From positions 237,168-301,167 of the forward strand of contig NZ_JAKWJS010000006.1 in NCBI RefSeq assembly GCF_022761115.1: DNA of 64,000 nt, in the 5' to 3' direction. This DNA comes from Dyella sp. RRB7. Lineage in GTDB: Bacteria; Pseudomonadota; Gammaproteobacteria; Xanthomonadales; Rhodanobacteraceae. Position numbers and translations under genes: made by a program. Under the pieces are notes generated by a model. The model saw nothing but the letters and a program-made list of their open reading frames with translations. It was not told the origin of the DNA and did not search any database. Positions 1-9,200 of this stretch are shown piece by piece; positions within the stretch are counted from its first letter, which is position 1, and each line of letters begins with the position of its first letter.

Positions 1-242
1 AAGATGCTGCCGTTGAATGGCTCGAAAGCGTGGCGCCTCCGGTCGAAGTGGGTACCCTCGTGATTCCATCGCAGAATATCCTGGGCGAGGAAGGCCTGCG
101 TGACATGGCGAAGGTGGACGAGATGGCATTCAATCCCTGGAACGCCCCGGCTCTCTTCCGGCCATTGGGAAATATCAATCGCGCGCGCGGCGAAGTGTAC
201 GGGGCGAGTGCCAAAGCGTGGGGCGCCTCTTCCAACGCTTGA
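1..242 (+). CDS. catalase-family protein, C-terminal fragment (5' end outside window)
   Basis: The reading frame is open from position 3 with no start in the window, so this is the 3' end of a longer gene. The last 79 residues contain FNPW, RPLGNINRAR and YGAS motifs, which resemble the C-terminus of heme catalase-like proteins of the SrpA/catalase-related family (FNPWH...RPLGxINRAR). Those proteins are periplasmic or cytoplasmic heme peroxidases/catalases. The heme ligands would lie upstream of the window and cannot be checked. A strong intrinsic terminator follows 26 bases after the stop. The family call rests only on this C-terminal motif block, so enzyme activity is inferred. Confidence 0.6.
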   Translation, partial: DAAVEWLESVAPPVEVGTLVIPSQNILGEEGLRDMAKVDEMAFNPWNAPALFRPLGNINRARGEVYGASAKAWGASSNA

Positions 243-267
243 GCCCATCACCCGGCTTGGTTCTGTA

Positions 268-302
268 CGGCTCCTGGTCGGCAAGACAGGAGCCGCTTTT
301 TT
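268..302 (+). terminator. intrinsic terminator after the catalase-family gene
   Basis: A perfect 9-bp stem, CGGCTCCTG (268-276) with CAGGAGCCG (287-295), encloses a 10-base loop and is followed by CTTTTTT (296-302). It lies just downstream of the stop codon at 242. Confidence 0.85.
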
Positions 303-338
303 GGAACAGAAAGACTCAGGGGCGGTGTGTATCAAACG

Positions 339-719
339 TCAACGAGTGCACGGGGGGATCTTCAGGTAATCACGCATCTTTTCTGCAGAGAAGTGGGTCA
401 AGGCTGCAGGGAGTCCGGCCGGGTTGTAGCCGATGTTCTGCGGAAACAACGATGCGCCATACACAAACAAGTTGTGCAGATCCCGGCTTTGCGAATGGCG
501 GTTGACGACGCTGTTACTCGGACCGCTTCCCATGATGGCTCCGCCTGTCATATGGATGGACTGGTAAATTCGCGCGCCGTAATCCATGCCAGGCTTCATA
601 CAGAAGATGCTGTGGCTCTTGGGCTTCATGGCGCGCGAGATGGCATCGCCGTTGCCTTCTTGGGCCGCCGAGTGCGCCCGACAAACGAGGGCCGCACTCG
701 GAGCCTTCGAGGGCTTGAA
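339..719 (-). pseudogene. GMC oxidoreductase C-terminal remnant (gluconate dehydrogenase-like)
   Basis: The minus-strand frame immediately after the poxB stop codon stays open for 127 codons. The segment from about 629 to 339 reads like the C-terminus of a GMC flavoprotein: an H-x-TGGAIMG block, SVVNRHSQS, NLFVYGASLFPQN and GYNPAGLPAAL. This is the pattern of the large subunit of gluconate 2-dehydrogenase-type enzymes, including the substrate-base His/Asn region. The FAD-binding N-terminus is absent, because poxB occupies the upstream DNA, and no plausible start with a ribosome site is seen. I therefore read it as the 3' stump of a GMC gene truncated when poxB or its surroundings were inserted. 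Translation as a separate small protein from the ATG at 629 is possible but unlikely. Confidence 0.6.
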
Positions 720-2429
720 TCAGATATTCTCCCGAATCATTTCGAGCACATCCGCACCCCGGCCGTTCAAGATCGCGCGTACCGAGTACATTCCCAACCC
801 GATGATGGGTTTGGCCTCGATCTTGGGGGGCTGAACCAGCTCGAGCTGATTCACGTGTACGTTAAGGAGGGCAGGGCCGGGCTGCGCCAGCCAATCTCCA
901 ATCGCGGCGTCAAGTTCGGAGGCCTTGCTAACGGTCCTTCCCCACAGGCCAATGGCTTCGGCGACCTTACCGAAATCGGGATTCTTGAGCTTGGTAAACG
1001 TATCGAGGATGCCTTCGGCTTTCTGCTCCATCTCCACGAAACCGAGCTTGCCGTTATCGAACACGATGATTTTTACGTTGGACTGCTCTTGAACGGTGGT
1101 GATGAGTTCACCAAAGAGCATGGTCAATCCGCCGTCACCGCAACAGGCAATGACTTGCCGATCCGGTGCCGCTTTCTTCAGACCCAACGAACTGGGCAGT
1201 GCCGAAGCCATCGTGCCATGAAGAAGGCTGCCGAATACTTTCCGCTTCCCATTCGTTTCGAAGAAGCGCAGCGCCCAGACAATCGGTGAGCCATCATCGG
1301 CCACCAGTAATGCGTTCTCGTCCGCTCGTTCATTGATGACGGACATCAGGTAGGACGCGGGAATGCTGTCGTTCGGGCCAGGCTTGAGGTGCTTCTTCCA
1401 GTCGGCCATGGCGCTCTCGTGCTTCTTGAGGGCGTTTTGGAGGAACGATGCGTCTGGATTGGCATCGAGCAGCGGAAGAAGCGCCCGGAGCGTCGTCTTG
1501 ATGTCGCCGACCGCGCCGAAGGTGACGTGATGCCGGCGGCCGATATGAGTCGCTTTGATATCGATCTGGATGATCTTGGCATGGTCCGGATAGAACTGAC
1601 GCCATGCAAAGTCGGCACCCAGCACCAGCAGCGTGTCGCATTCGAGTACGGCGTCATAGCCCGCTTTATTGCCAAGGATGCCGGTCATGCCCACGTTGTA
1701 TGGATTATCATGCTCGAGCGCGGACTTGGCACGCGATGTATGCGCGACGGGTGCGTTGAGGCGCTCGGCTACCGCCTTGATCTCTTCGAGTGCGCCCTCG
1801 CAGCCAGAGCCTGCGTAAATGGAAATGTTGTTTCCCTCATTGAGTATCTTGGCGATCTCAGCGAGTTCCTGGGTGTTGGGGCAGATGTCCGGGCGGGCAT
1901 GGTGCACGCGGTAAGGGAAATCCTCTTTGACCACGCCGTGCGACATGTCGACGGGCACAATCAATACCGACACGCCGCCGAGGGTCAGAGCGGATTGGCA
2001 GGCGGCGACCGTCTTCTTGCGTGCCTGCTCAGGTGTCAGGATCATTTCACAAAACACCGTGCATCCCTCGAACACGGTCTTAAAGTCCACTTCTTGGACG
2101 AATTCAAAGCCCAGTTCATTCATCATCACCTGACTGGCGATGACTACGACCGGGGCACGGTTGCGATTGGCCTCATACAAGCCGTTGATAAAGTGCAGAC
2201 TGCCCGGTCCACAGGACCCCGCACATGCGACCAATTCGCCAGTGAGTGATGCTTCGGCCCCGGCCGCGAACGCACCGGCTTCCTCATGACGTACGCTTAC
2301 CCACTCGATTGAACTCTTGTTCAGGTTCTCGGCAATGAGGTTGAGCGTGTCTCCGACGATGCCATAGCACCGTTTCACACCCGCCTGCTCAAGTACTTCA
2401 ACGACAATCTCAGCAACTTTTTTGCCCAT
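720..2429 (-). CDS. poxB: PoxB, ubiquinone-dependent pyruvate dehydrogenase (pyruvate oxidase)
   Basis: Predicted thiamine-diphosphate and FAD enzyme that oxidises pyruvate to acetate and CO2 and passes electrons to membrane ubiquinone. The 569-residue length matches E. coli PoxB (572). The N-terminus holds the RHEEAGAFAAG segment with the TPP-activating Glu at 49/50 and the AGSCGPG loop. The C-terminal half has the TPP motif starting GDGG (residues 431-434) and ending in FDN. The tail VRAILNGRGADVLEMI resembles the lipid-activation region of PoxB. I chose the ATG at 2429 because GGAG sits 6-7 bases upstream; a longer frame to 2504 lacks similarity. The upstream region carries two CCCC-N4-GGGG palindromes. 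PoxB would feed quinol to the bd oxidase encoded at 10.0-12.6 kb. Confidence 0.93.
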   Translation of the reverse strand: MGKKVAEIVVEVLEQAGVKRCYGIVGDTLNLIAENLNKSSIEWVSVRHEEAGAFAAGAEASLTGELVACAGSCGPGSLHFINGLYEANRNRAPVVVIASQVMMNELGFEFVQEVDFKTVFEGCTVFCEMILTPEQARKKTVAACQSALTLGGVSVLIVPVDMSHGVVKEDFPYRVHHARPDICPNTQELAEIAKILNEGNNISIYAGSGCEGALEEIKAVAERLNAPVAHTSRAKSALEHDNPYNVGMTGILGNKAGYDAVLECDTLLVLGADFAWRQFYPDHAKIIQIDIKATHIGRRHHVTFGAVGDIKTTLRALLPLLDANPDASFLQNALKKHESAMADWKKHLKPGPNDSIPASYLMSVINERADENALLVADDGSPIVWALRFFETNGKRKVFGSLLHGTMASALPSSLGLKKAAPDRQVIACCGDGGLTMLFGELITTVQEQSNVKIIVFDNGKLGFVEMEQKAEGILDTFTKLKNPDFGKVAEAIGLWGRTVSKASELDAAIGDWLAQPGPALLNVHVNQLELVQPPKIEAKPIIGLGMYSVRAILNGRGADVLEMIRENI

Positions 2430-2557
2430 GACAAACTCCGAATGGCAGAAAGAAGAAGCGGCGCCACCACGCTGTGAATGACGGGCCAGGAAATCGAAAA
2501 GCACCGCTTTTGGATGCTTCAGCCGGCAGTCTGCAGTAGCGAATTGGTGCCACCTAT

Positions 2558-2571
2558 CCCCCTGATGGGGG
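2558..2571. promoter_or_regulatory. GC palindrome A (CCCCC-tgat-GGGGG) upstream of poxB
   Basis: Perfect 5-4-5 inverted repeat about 130 bases upstream of the poxB start and 185 bases upstream of the divergent membrane-protein gene. It shares its geometry with sites at 2651, 3517 and 9721. The role as an operator is inferred from recurrence only. Confidence 0.5.
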
Positions 2572-2650
2572 CTTATCTGTGCGCTGACCCCGAGCGGTGG
2601 TCGCGACCATCAGTGAGAAAGGCATGCATACGTGGCGATAGCGGCCAACT

Positions 2651-2665
2651 ACCCCGTTTGGGGGG
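2651..2665. promoter_or_regulatory. GC palindrome B (ACCCC-gttt-GGGGGG) in the poxB divergent region
   Basis: Inverted repeat CCCC / GGGG with a 4-base spacer, preceded by TA and followed by GAT. It lies about 90 bases upstream of the membrane-protein start at 2756 and is the closest match to site D at 9721 (both have a TTT-rich spacer and six Gs). Confidence 0.5.
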
Positions 2666-2755
2666 ATGCTTCGCACCGCATGTCGCGTCCATTGTGTAAA
2701 TAGCCGCCGTCGCGGCCATGTCAATAACGAAGACACGCAGCTGCCGAGGATGGTT

Positions 2756-3256
2756 ATGAGCGTATGGGTAATTCTGTTAACAACGGTGCATTTGGGTCTT
2801 TGCGCGGTTGCATTGATACTGGGTGGACGCGCGGTTGTCCGTTGGTCTTTCGCGCCGTTTCATCCAACGCGTGAATCGGCCTTCCTTTATACTGGCCTGG
2901 CTGCAACGGTGACTGGCTTCGTGTTTCCCTTCCATGGCATCACACCAGCCATCATCATTGGCCTGATCTCCTGCTTCACCCTAATAGTCACACTGCTCGC
3001 CCGTGCCCGCCTCGCGAGCAAAAAGCGCCTGTGGTCACTCGTTTTTGCCTGCGGTTTACTGACCGCCCAATACCTTCTGGTGTTTGTGACCATCGCCCAG
3101 GCATTCACGAAGATTGGAGCCCTGCATGCGCTTGCGCCGACACTCAAGGAGGCGCCTTTTGCGCTTGCACAGGCGGTGGCATTGATAGCGTTCCTGACGC
3201 TGACCGTGCTGGCTATTCGGCAAGTGCTCAGCCCGCGTAGGGCCAAAAGATGCTGA
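2756..3256 (+). CDS. small four-helix membrane protein of unknown function
   Basis: 166 residues if started at the ATG at 2756, chosen because GAGG lies 6-7 bases upstream; the ATG at 2750 is too close to that site. It has four hydrophobic stretches: about residues 3-23, 45-62, 65-83 and 95-117, with a fifth possible near 140-160. The C-terminus is basic (PRRAKRC). No catalytic motif or family signature is recognised. It is divergent from poxB and shares a promoter region with two GC palindromes, so it may belong to the same respiratory or stress response. A link to electron transport is only contextual. Confidence 0.55.
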   Translation: MSVWVILLTTVHLGLCAVALILGGRAVVRWSFAPFHPTRESAFLYTGLAATVTGFVFPFHGITPAIIIGLISCFTLIVTLLARARLASKKRLWSLVFACGLLTAQYLLVFVTIAQAFTKIGALHALAPTLKEAPFALAQAVALIAFLTLTVLAIRQVLSPRRAKRC

Positions 3257-3880
3257 CCGATACCGTATCGCGCACTGCATTTCTGCCGCAGTGCAACCGC
3301 GATACCTCGCATGGGTGGCTCTGCTGATGTGACCATCCTGCTTCCTAAGGAAGCCAAGCATGTCCTGCGGGCGCCGCTGACGTAGGCTTCGGACGCGGAT
3401 GATCATCGACGAAGCCAGGGCCTGCGTCCCGGCCGCACGTATCGCGTGGACGGCTCGGCTCAATTGCCTTGATCCATGAGGAAGGTTGACGCCTGACACT
3501 TTTGAGTCACGTGCAATACCCTTCGGGGGTAGGAACTGTACCCCTTAGAAGGCATCACCCAAGATAGCTAGCGGGTACTTTGGCTTGGCAAAAGTACAAG
3601 GCTCCGTGTGGGTTCGCCGAGTGAAACGGCGCACCTTTCAATCCCCCTCCGCCGCGCTAGGCAACGCCTGCGCTATGGAAATCGCAATAGCGCGCTGTTG
3701 CGCCGTCCAGTCGCGCTGAGGCGGGATGGAGCGCATGGATGCTAGAAAAGGGCTGGCAGGGCGGCTAGACGTTCATGGAAGTCTTTGGCAGTAGCCGTAC
3801 CGTCCGGTGATCTTTAGGGGCGATTGCCAAGTGAAACTCAAGCACATCCGCTGTGCCTAACCGAGTTTTCGAGGTGCTTT
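3257..3880. other. 624-base region without a convincing gene
   Basis: No frame here has a plausible start, ribosome site and protein-like composition. It contains GC palindrome C (3517-3531) and a second TACCCC half-site at 3539-3544, and otherwise nothing I can identify. It is presumably the promoter region of the LuxR-type regulator that begins at 3881. Confidence 0.5.
3517..3531. promoter_or_regulatory. GC palindrome C (TACCC-ttcg-GGGGTA) upstream of the LuxR-type gene
   Basis: Inverted repeat TACCC / GGGTA with a central TTCGG, about 350 bases upstream of the regulator start at 3881. An additional half-site TACCCC follows at 3539. It fits the family of palindromes at 2558, 2651 and 9721. 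Confidence 0.45.
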
Positions 3881-5437
3881 ATGAATGGGTGCGTTTGCGT
3901 GGAGGACATCAACTACGTGCGGCCACCGGTTGTTGTAGAAGCCGCGTTTTCCCTTGATGTTTCTTCCCATGTGCAAAACGTCGCGCAAACACGCGGTTTG
4001 CTCGACGCCATTTGGCTAGCCGCTGAGCGGTTTGAACGCGATGAACTGCTGAGGTACGTGGCAGTCATCAATTCGCTTATTCAACGCCAGGATGTGATCG
4101 CCCAACGGTGGGCTAGCCGTGAGGAACTGGAGACGCTTTTGGCCATCGGCCTCATCTGGCAGGATGAGGCCGCACGCGCGCTGGAGTTGGCCAGTGCAGT
4201 GCTGAAGCGCTCGGCCACGCAGCGATTTCGTCTGGTCCTATTGACGGTCGTGCGTTACGCCTGCTGGAAAACCCGCAGGCTCGGTGTGTTTTACGATCTT
4301 CCGATGCCCCGCCACTATTGGGGCCGCCTGAACATGCAGGCGCTCAAAATCATCAATCTGTCGCTCGAAGCAGCGGCTGAGGCCGAACAGTTACGCTTGA
4401 AGTTGGCGGAACGAAACGCCCGTCGCGCCGTCGCGTTGAGTGAACTGGCGTTCGGTGTCGATGCCAACGCTGCGTTGCTATCGCGATGCGTGCTCGCGGC
4501 AGTCGCCTATGAAATGGGCGGCATAGAGGAGTCCCACGCACTGATTCGTGGCCGCGATGCCGCCATTGATCAATACGGCTCTGCGGACACCACTTTATGG
4601 GGCATGACGGTGGCCGCGCGTATTGCGATGGCCAACCAGCAGCCCAGGCAAGCGCTGGCGGTTATTCGAAGAGCCCATGCAGTGAGCCGACAACGTGGTT
4701 GGAAGGCATTGGCGGCGCACTTCGTTGAGCAGGAGATCACGCTGCTGATCAGCGCGGGACACCTGTTGCTCGCAACGCAAACGTTGACACGCGCGTTGCG
4801 ACGTGAGCCGTCGATTGCACAACTTGGTTTGCCGATAGACGAAATGGCATGGCCGTTGGAGGCGGCCCGTTTGCGCATCGCATTTGCTACCGGCGATTTC
4901 GCCCAGGCAGCCGACGGCTTCACTCGGTTGAGCTGCTGGTTGAACGAGCGCAATCAGGAAACATTCGCCGTGCGCTTTGCAGCGCTCGCGGCTGCCAGCC
5001 TATTTCATGGCGGGCACCCGGAAGAAGCCTGCGCAGGCTTACTTAAGGCGCTTGATCTGGGGGCTTCGGCCGGATTTTTCCGCACCTTCGTGGACGAACT
5101 GGAAGTTATCGCGCCGTGCCTTCGCAGGACTCGCGCATCGATGAAGCATCAGTTGGGCCATCTCAATGCTTATATAAATGCGATACTCGCACCCCGTAAT
5201 GTGGCGGTCGCCGTTCCTGAGAACAACGCTGCCCACGAAATGACGCAGATACTCAGCCGTCGCGAAATCGTAGTGCTGCATCTGATCAGCAAGGGATATT
5301 CCAACAAGATAATCGCGCGTGAACTGCATATCACGCCTGAAACAGTTAAAAGTCACATCAAGCGTATGTCGCTTAAGCTCTCCACCAAAAGACGTGCAGA
5401 GGCCGTCGCGCTTGGAAAGTCGCTTGGAATTATCTAA
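3881..5437 (+). CDS. LuxR-family regulator with MalT-C-like helical repeat region
   Basis: 518-residue predicted transcription regulator. The C-terminal 60 residues form a LuxR/GerE helix-turn-helix (LSRREIVVLHLISKGYSNK, then ELHITPETVKSHI). The preceding 400 residues are alpha-helical and Ala/Leu-rich, like the TPR-type sensor arm of MalT/LAL regulators. The usual N-terminal STAND ATPase with Walker motifs, which would bring the protein to about 900 residues, is missing. I chose the ATG at 3881, which has GAGG about 8 bases upstream; a TTG at 3824 is possible. It is convergent with the response regulator at 5557-6207. It may be a naturally ATPase-less regulator or a truncated LAL protein. 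Confidence 0.75.
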   Translation: MNGCVCVEDINYVRPPVVVEAAFSLDVSSHVQNVAQTRGLLDAIWLAAERFERDELLRYVAVINSLIQRQDVIAQRWASREELETLLAIGLIWQDEAARALELASAVLKRSATQRFRLVLLTVVRYACWKTRRLGVFYDLPMPRHYWGRLNMQALKIINLSLEAAAEAEQLRLKLAERNARRAVALSELAFGVDANAALLSRCVLAAVAYEMGGIEESHALIRGRDAAIDQYGSADTTLWGMTVAARIAMANQQPRQALAVIRRAHAVSRQRGWKALAAHFVEQEITLLISAGHLLLATQTLTRALRREPSIAQLGLPIDEMAWPLEAARLRIAFATGDFAQAADGFTRLSCWLNERNQETFAVRFAALAAASLFHGGHPEEACAGLLKALDLGASAGFFRTFVDELEVIAPCLRRTRASMKHQLGHLNAYINAILAPRNVAVAVPENNAAHEMTQILSRREIVVLHLISKGYSNKIIARELHITPETVKSHIKRMSLKLSTKRRAEAVALGKSLGII

Positions 5438-5556
5438 CGGCGCATGGACCCGTTTTACCTGATTCACGCTCGAAAGCAGCGCATGATGACGTTCAATGGT
5501 GGTGCGGATTGGCAATCCGGCAGGGCTCGGCGCCAGCTAGCAAGCGCTACGCAGAC

Positions 5557-6207
5557 TTACTGCACCGGGTCGATGAAGCCGCGCCCGATCGCGATCATTA
5601 CGGCATGTGTTCGGTCGTCAGCATTCAGTTTACGCATAATGCTTTTCAGGCGCGCCTTGACCGTGTCTTCGGAAATGAAGAGCGTGTTGGCGATATCGCG
5701 ATTGCTGCGCCCTTGAGCAACCAGTTTGAGGATACTGGTCTCTCGCTCAGTCAATGGCTCGTCGCCCATGTGCTGGGCGACCTGCTGCGCGACATCGGGT
5801 GCGATGGTGTGCCTGCCGACGAGTGCGCTGCGAATGGCTCTGACGATTTCCTGGCCGCGGGCCGTCTTGAGGAGATACGACCTGGCACCTAGCGCAAATG
5901 CCCGCGCGACTCGGGCGTCCCCCAGGAAACTTGTCAGAACAATGATGGCGGCATCGGAAAACTCTTCACGAATGGCCGAGATGGCCTGCAAACCATCGAT
6001 CTCCGGCATCTGAAGATCAATCAGCAACAGATCGGGGCGGATCTCGCGGAAACGCTGGATCGCTTCCTTGCCGTCGCCTGCTTCACCGACGACAACCATG
6101 TCATCCTCGGCGGAAAGCATCGAACGCAGGCCGTCCCGGATCACGGGATGGTCGTCGGCGATGAGAATGCGAAACCGTTCTGGCTCTTCGTTCAAGGTCT
6201 CATCCAA
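5557..6207 (-). CDS. NarL/FixJ-family response regulator
   Basis: 216-residue two-component output protein. The receiver domain (about residues 12-128) has the acidic pair DD at 18-19, the phospho-acceptor Asp64 in LLLIDLQMPE, a Thr/Ser at 92-93 and the conserved Lys114. The C-terminal LuxR-type HTH (about 150-212) includes LTERETSILKLVAQGRSN and SEDTVKARL. The only in-frame start before the receiver is a TTG at 6207, since a stop lies seven codons upstream and no in-frame ATG is available. It lies 89 bases downstream of the sensor kinase gene on the same strand and is its obvious partner. It is a candidate binder of the GC palindromes nearby. Confidence 0.88.
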   Translation of the reverse strand: MDETLNEEPERFRILIADDHPVIRDGLRSMLSAEDDMVVVGEAGDGKEAIQRFREIRPDLLLIDLQMPEIDGLQAISAIREEFSDAAIIVLTSFLGDARVARAFALGARSYLLKTARGQEIVRAIRSALVGRHTIAPDVAQQVAQHMGDEPLTERETSILKLVAQGRSNRDIANTLFISEDTVKARLKSIMRKLNADDRTHAVMIAIGRGFIDPVQ

Positions 6208-6296
6208 ACACGTTGTATATGCCGATGATTAGAGGAGATTGCGCGATCGACCTGATGCTTATGGTCTTTGAACTATGCACAAACAAGCCAGATATT

Positions 6297-9200
6297 TCAA
6301 CGCTCGAAAGGGTATTTAAAAGTACCTTGGGCGCCCGCTTTATCCGTTCGATGTCTGTTCGGCCATGGGTGCTTCCATCGCTGGAGTCGGCCTGAGTTTC
6401 CATTGGAAGGGGAGAGATAGGCTTCGCGTTTGGGGACGATCAGATGGATGGTTGTACCTGGCGCCAATGCATCTATCTCCACGCTCGCGTTGATTTTCCC
6501 CGCACGCTCGTGCATACCCGAGATGCCCCAGTGACCCGCACGCTGTCGGGCCTCCATAAGCTCCCGGTCGATACCCACCCCGTCGTCGCTGACGGAAATG
6601 TGGAGAGTGTTGGCGTTATAGATGATCGTCACAACGACATGGTCTGCATCGGCATGATGGTAGGCATTAAGAATGGCTTCACGAGTGATGGCGAAGATCT
6701 CGACGCAAGCCTCCTGGCGAATTGGCAAAGGCTCGCCCTCCACGCGCAACGCAAAGAGCGTCGGGGAGGTTGTTGACGCCTCTTGACCGACAGTGAGCAA
6801 TTCCGAAACCAGGTCCACGTCGCGCTTGTCGTCTTGCCGGAGCAGACGAATTTTGTCGCGGCCATCAATCAGAACGTCACGCATCTTTTCTTCAATCGCC
6901 GTGGCCGCATCGCGCTGGTGTGGCGCAAGGTCGGTCTTGCGGGCCCAAAACTCCATTTGCATTAGTAGCCCCTGCATTCCTTGCAGCAGCGTGTCGTGAA
7001 GCTCGCGGGCGATGCTTTCGCGCTCTTCGTGCTTGGCCTCAAGGCTGATACGCAGGCGCCGGGAGAGATGGCGAAGTCGTAGGGCAATGGCGAGCCATAG
7101 AGCAACCAATATGGCCAACACGCAGACACCTCTAAACCATAGGGTCTGATAGAAGGCGGGCTTAATGTAAAAGGCCATGTGCGCGCCAGCTAGGCTTTGG
7201 ACCCCGTCGTTGTTGGAAGCCACGATATCGAATTGGTGCATTCCTGGCGCTAGATTGGAATAGCTGACTTCCCGACGTGTGCCAACGTCCTTCCAGTCAG
7301 GGTCGACGCCAAGCAGGCGTACTTTGGCACCGACGCGTTCGGGTATGGTCAGGCTGAGCACCGAAAACTCAATGTCCAGGTTTCGGGTATGCGCGGGAAA
7401 TGTCAGTTTGTCGCGTGGACTGTAAGCTTTGTCGTTGGCGCTGATTCCCGTGATAGCAATCGAGGGTGGAACGGGGTTGCTTACAAGCTGGCCAGGATCA
7501 AGCCAAACCACGCCATTGATGGTGGCGAACCACAATCGCCCGTCCGCGCTTTTGACGACAGTGGGATGGCCGTAATGGATGTCGGGAGGGCCGGGCAAGC
7601 CATCCAAACCATCGAATTTCTTGAGAGGCAGGGCATGCGCGGCATCGCTCTCGGCTTGGGTTACATCCCTTGCCGGCGCGCGGTAAACGCCAGACATTGC
7701 ATGTATCCACATGTCACCGTTGGATGCAAAGGCGATTCCGGTGATCGTCCCCAAGGCCGACGGTTGGGAGAGCCGCACGACTTTCATGCGCATCCCATCC
7801 ATAAAGCCAAGGCCTTCGCTTCCGCCGACCCAAAGGTGTCGGCCGTCACTCATGAAGGCGCCTATGCTGCCGATGGTTACTCCTTGATCTGCACTCAGCA
7901 AGGCTGCCTTTCCATCATCGATAACACCTATGAGATCGATGTTTGGATGACCTCGCAAATAGCCGTACCACACGCGCCCACTGTCATCTGCGTACAATGC
8001 AGAGGGAGGGCGATTTACTTTGGGAATGGCGAACGGTACCCATTGATCTCGATTCAGCGTAAACAAGCCAAAGCTGCCGTTCGTCGAAGCTTCTGATACG
8101 CCCCAAAGAACACCGTGGCTGTCCTTTGTGATCTCAGTCATGTCGAGCGACGGCGATGTTGAATGAGCCATCAGCTTGGTGCCGGCGTCATTAGTCATCC
8201 ACAGATCAAACGAATTGACAGCATGCTCTTGCGATAAATATGTGTTGTTGTCGCGATCGGCATAGACCGCAATGACTGACCCTGGGATTGATGTGCTGGT
8301 ATGTCCGTCCTTCAACTTCTGGGTAGCTTGTAACTGCATTCCAGCCCAAACCGAACCGTCCTTGCCAGCCGCGAGCGCGTACATGCTGCCGTTTTGGGGG
8401 AATGGGGATCGGGCAAAATTGCTCCGGCTAAAGCGATCGATGCCATGGCTCGTTCCCACCCATAGATTGTCCTCTCGATCGACCAAGAGCGTCCGGGTGG
8501 CATCCGAGCTGAGGCCGTTTGAGCTGTCGAACTTACTGCCGGCCAACACATTTTCGGCGGGTCTCGACGGGCCGTTGAGATATGACGCGGGAATTTGTTG
8601 AATGCCGTTTCTCTGGGTGCTTAGCCAAGCGTTCCCCTGTCCATCGAATGCCATGGCGCGTGCCATCAACTGAGATAATGCGCCGGCGTTGGACCTGATG
8701 GGTGTTGTCGCGTGGGTGTCCCACCGCTCGATGGCGCTTTCGCTGTAGCAAACCCAGACGCTTCCGTCAGTATTTTGCACAAGGTCTGAGATGTAACCTT
8801 TCTGTGTCGACGCCTCCAACGTCATGAACTGCGTTGAGCGCGCTGGCCGATAGAGAAGTTTGTCTAGCGTGCCGGCCCACATGTTTCCGTTGCGATCGAC
8901 CAGCACGCGGACCACGTATTCCTTTTGACTCAAAAGCTGAAGAAAGCCGGCATCGGGAACTTTCCATCGCCTCCCATCAAAGGTCATGACATTGGGTGCA
9001 ACCGAAGCCCAGGTGCCACCGTCCGGACTATTGACGAACTGGCTATTGAGGGTACTGACGGGGCCATGTTCTTCGGAACTCACATGCGCAATGGTGTCGC
9101 CTTTGATTTCGTAGATAGGGCCGTGCGCGTAACCCAGCCAAAGGCCGCCGTCCGCCCCGGAGAAAATCGTCATGAGCGGAAGTTTGGGCAGCGCAACGGA

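Noticed and set aside
6200..6403. 67-codon minus-strand frame between kinase and response regulator
   Set aside because: It overlaps the kinase C-terminus in another phase and has no recognisable features; it only bridges the 89-base gap.
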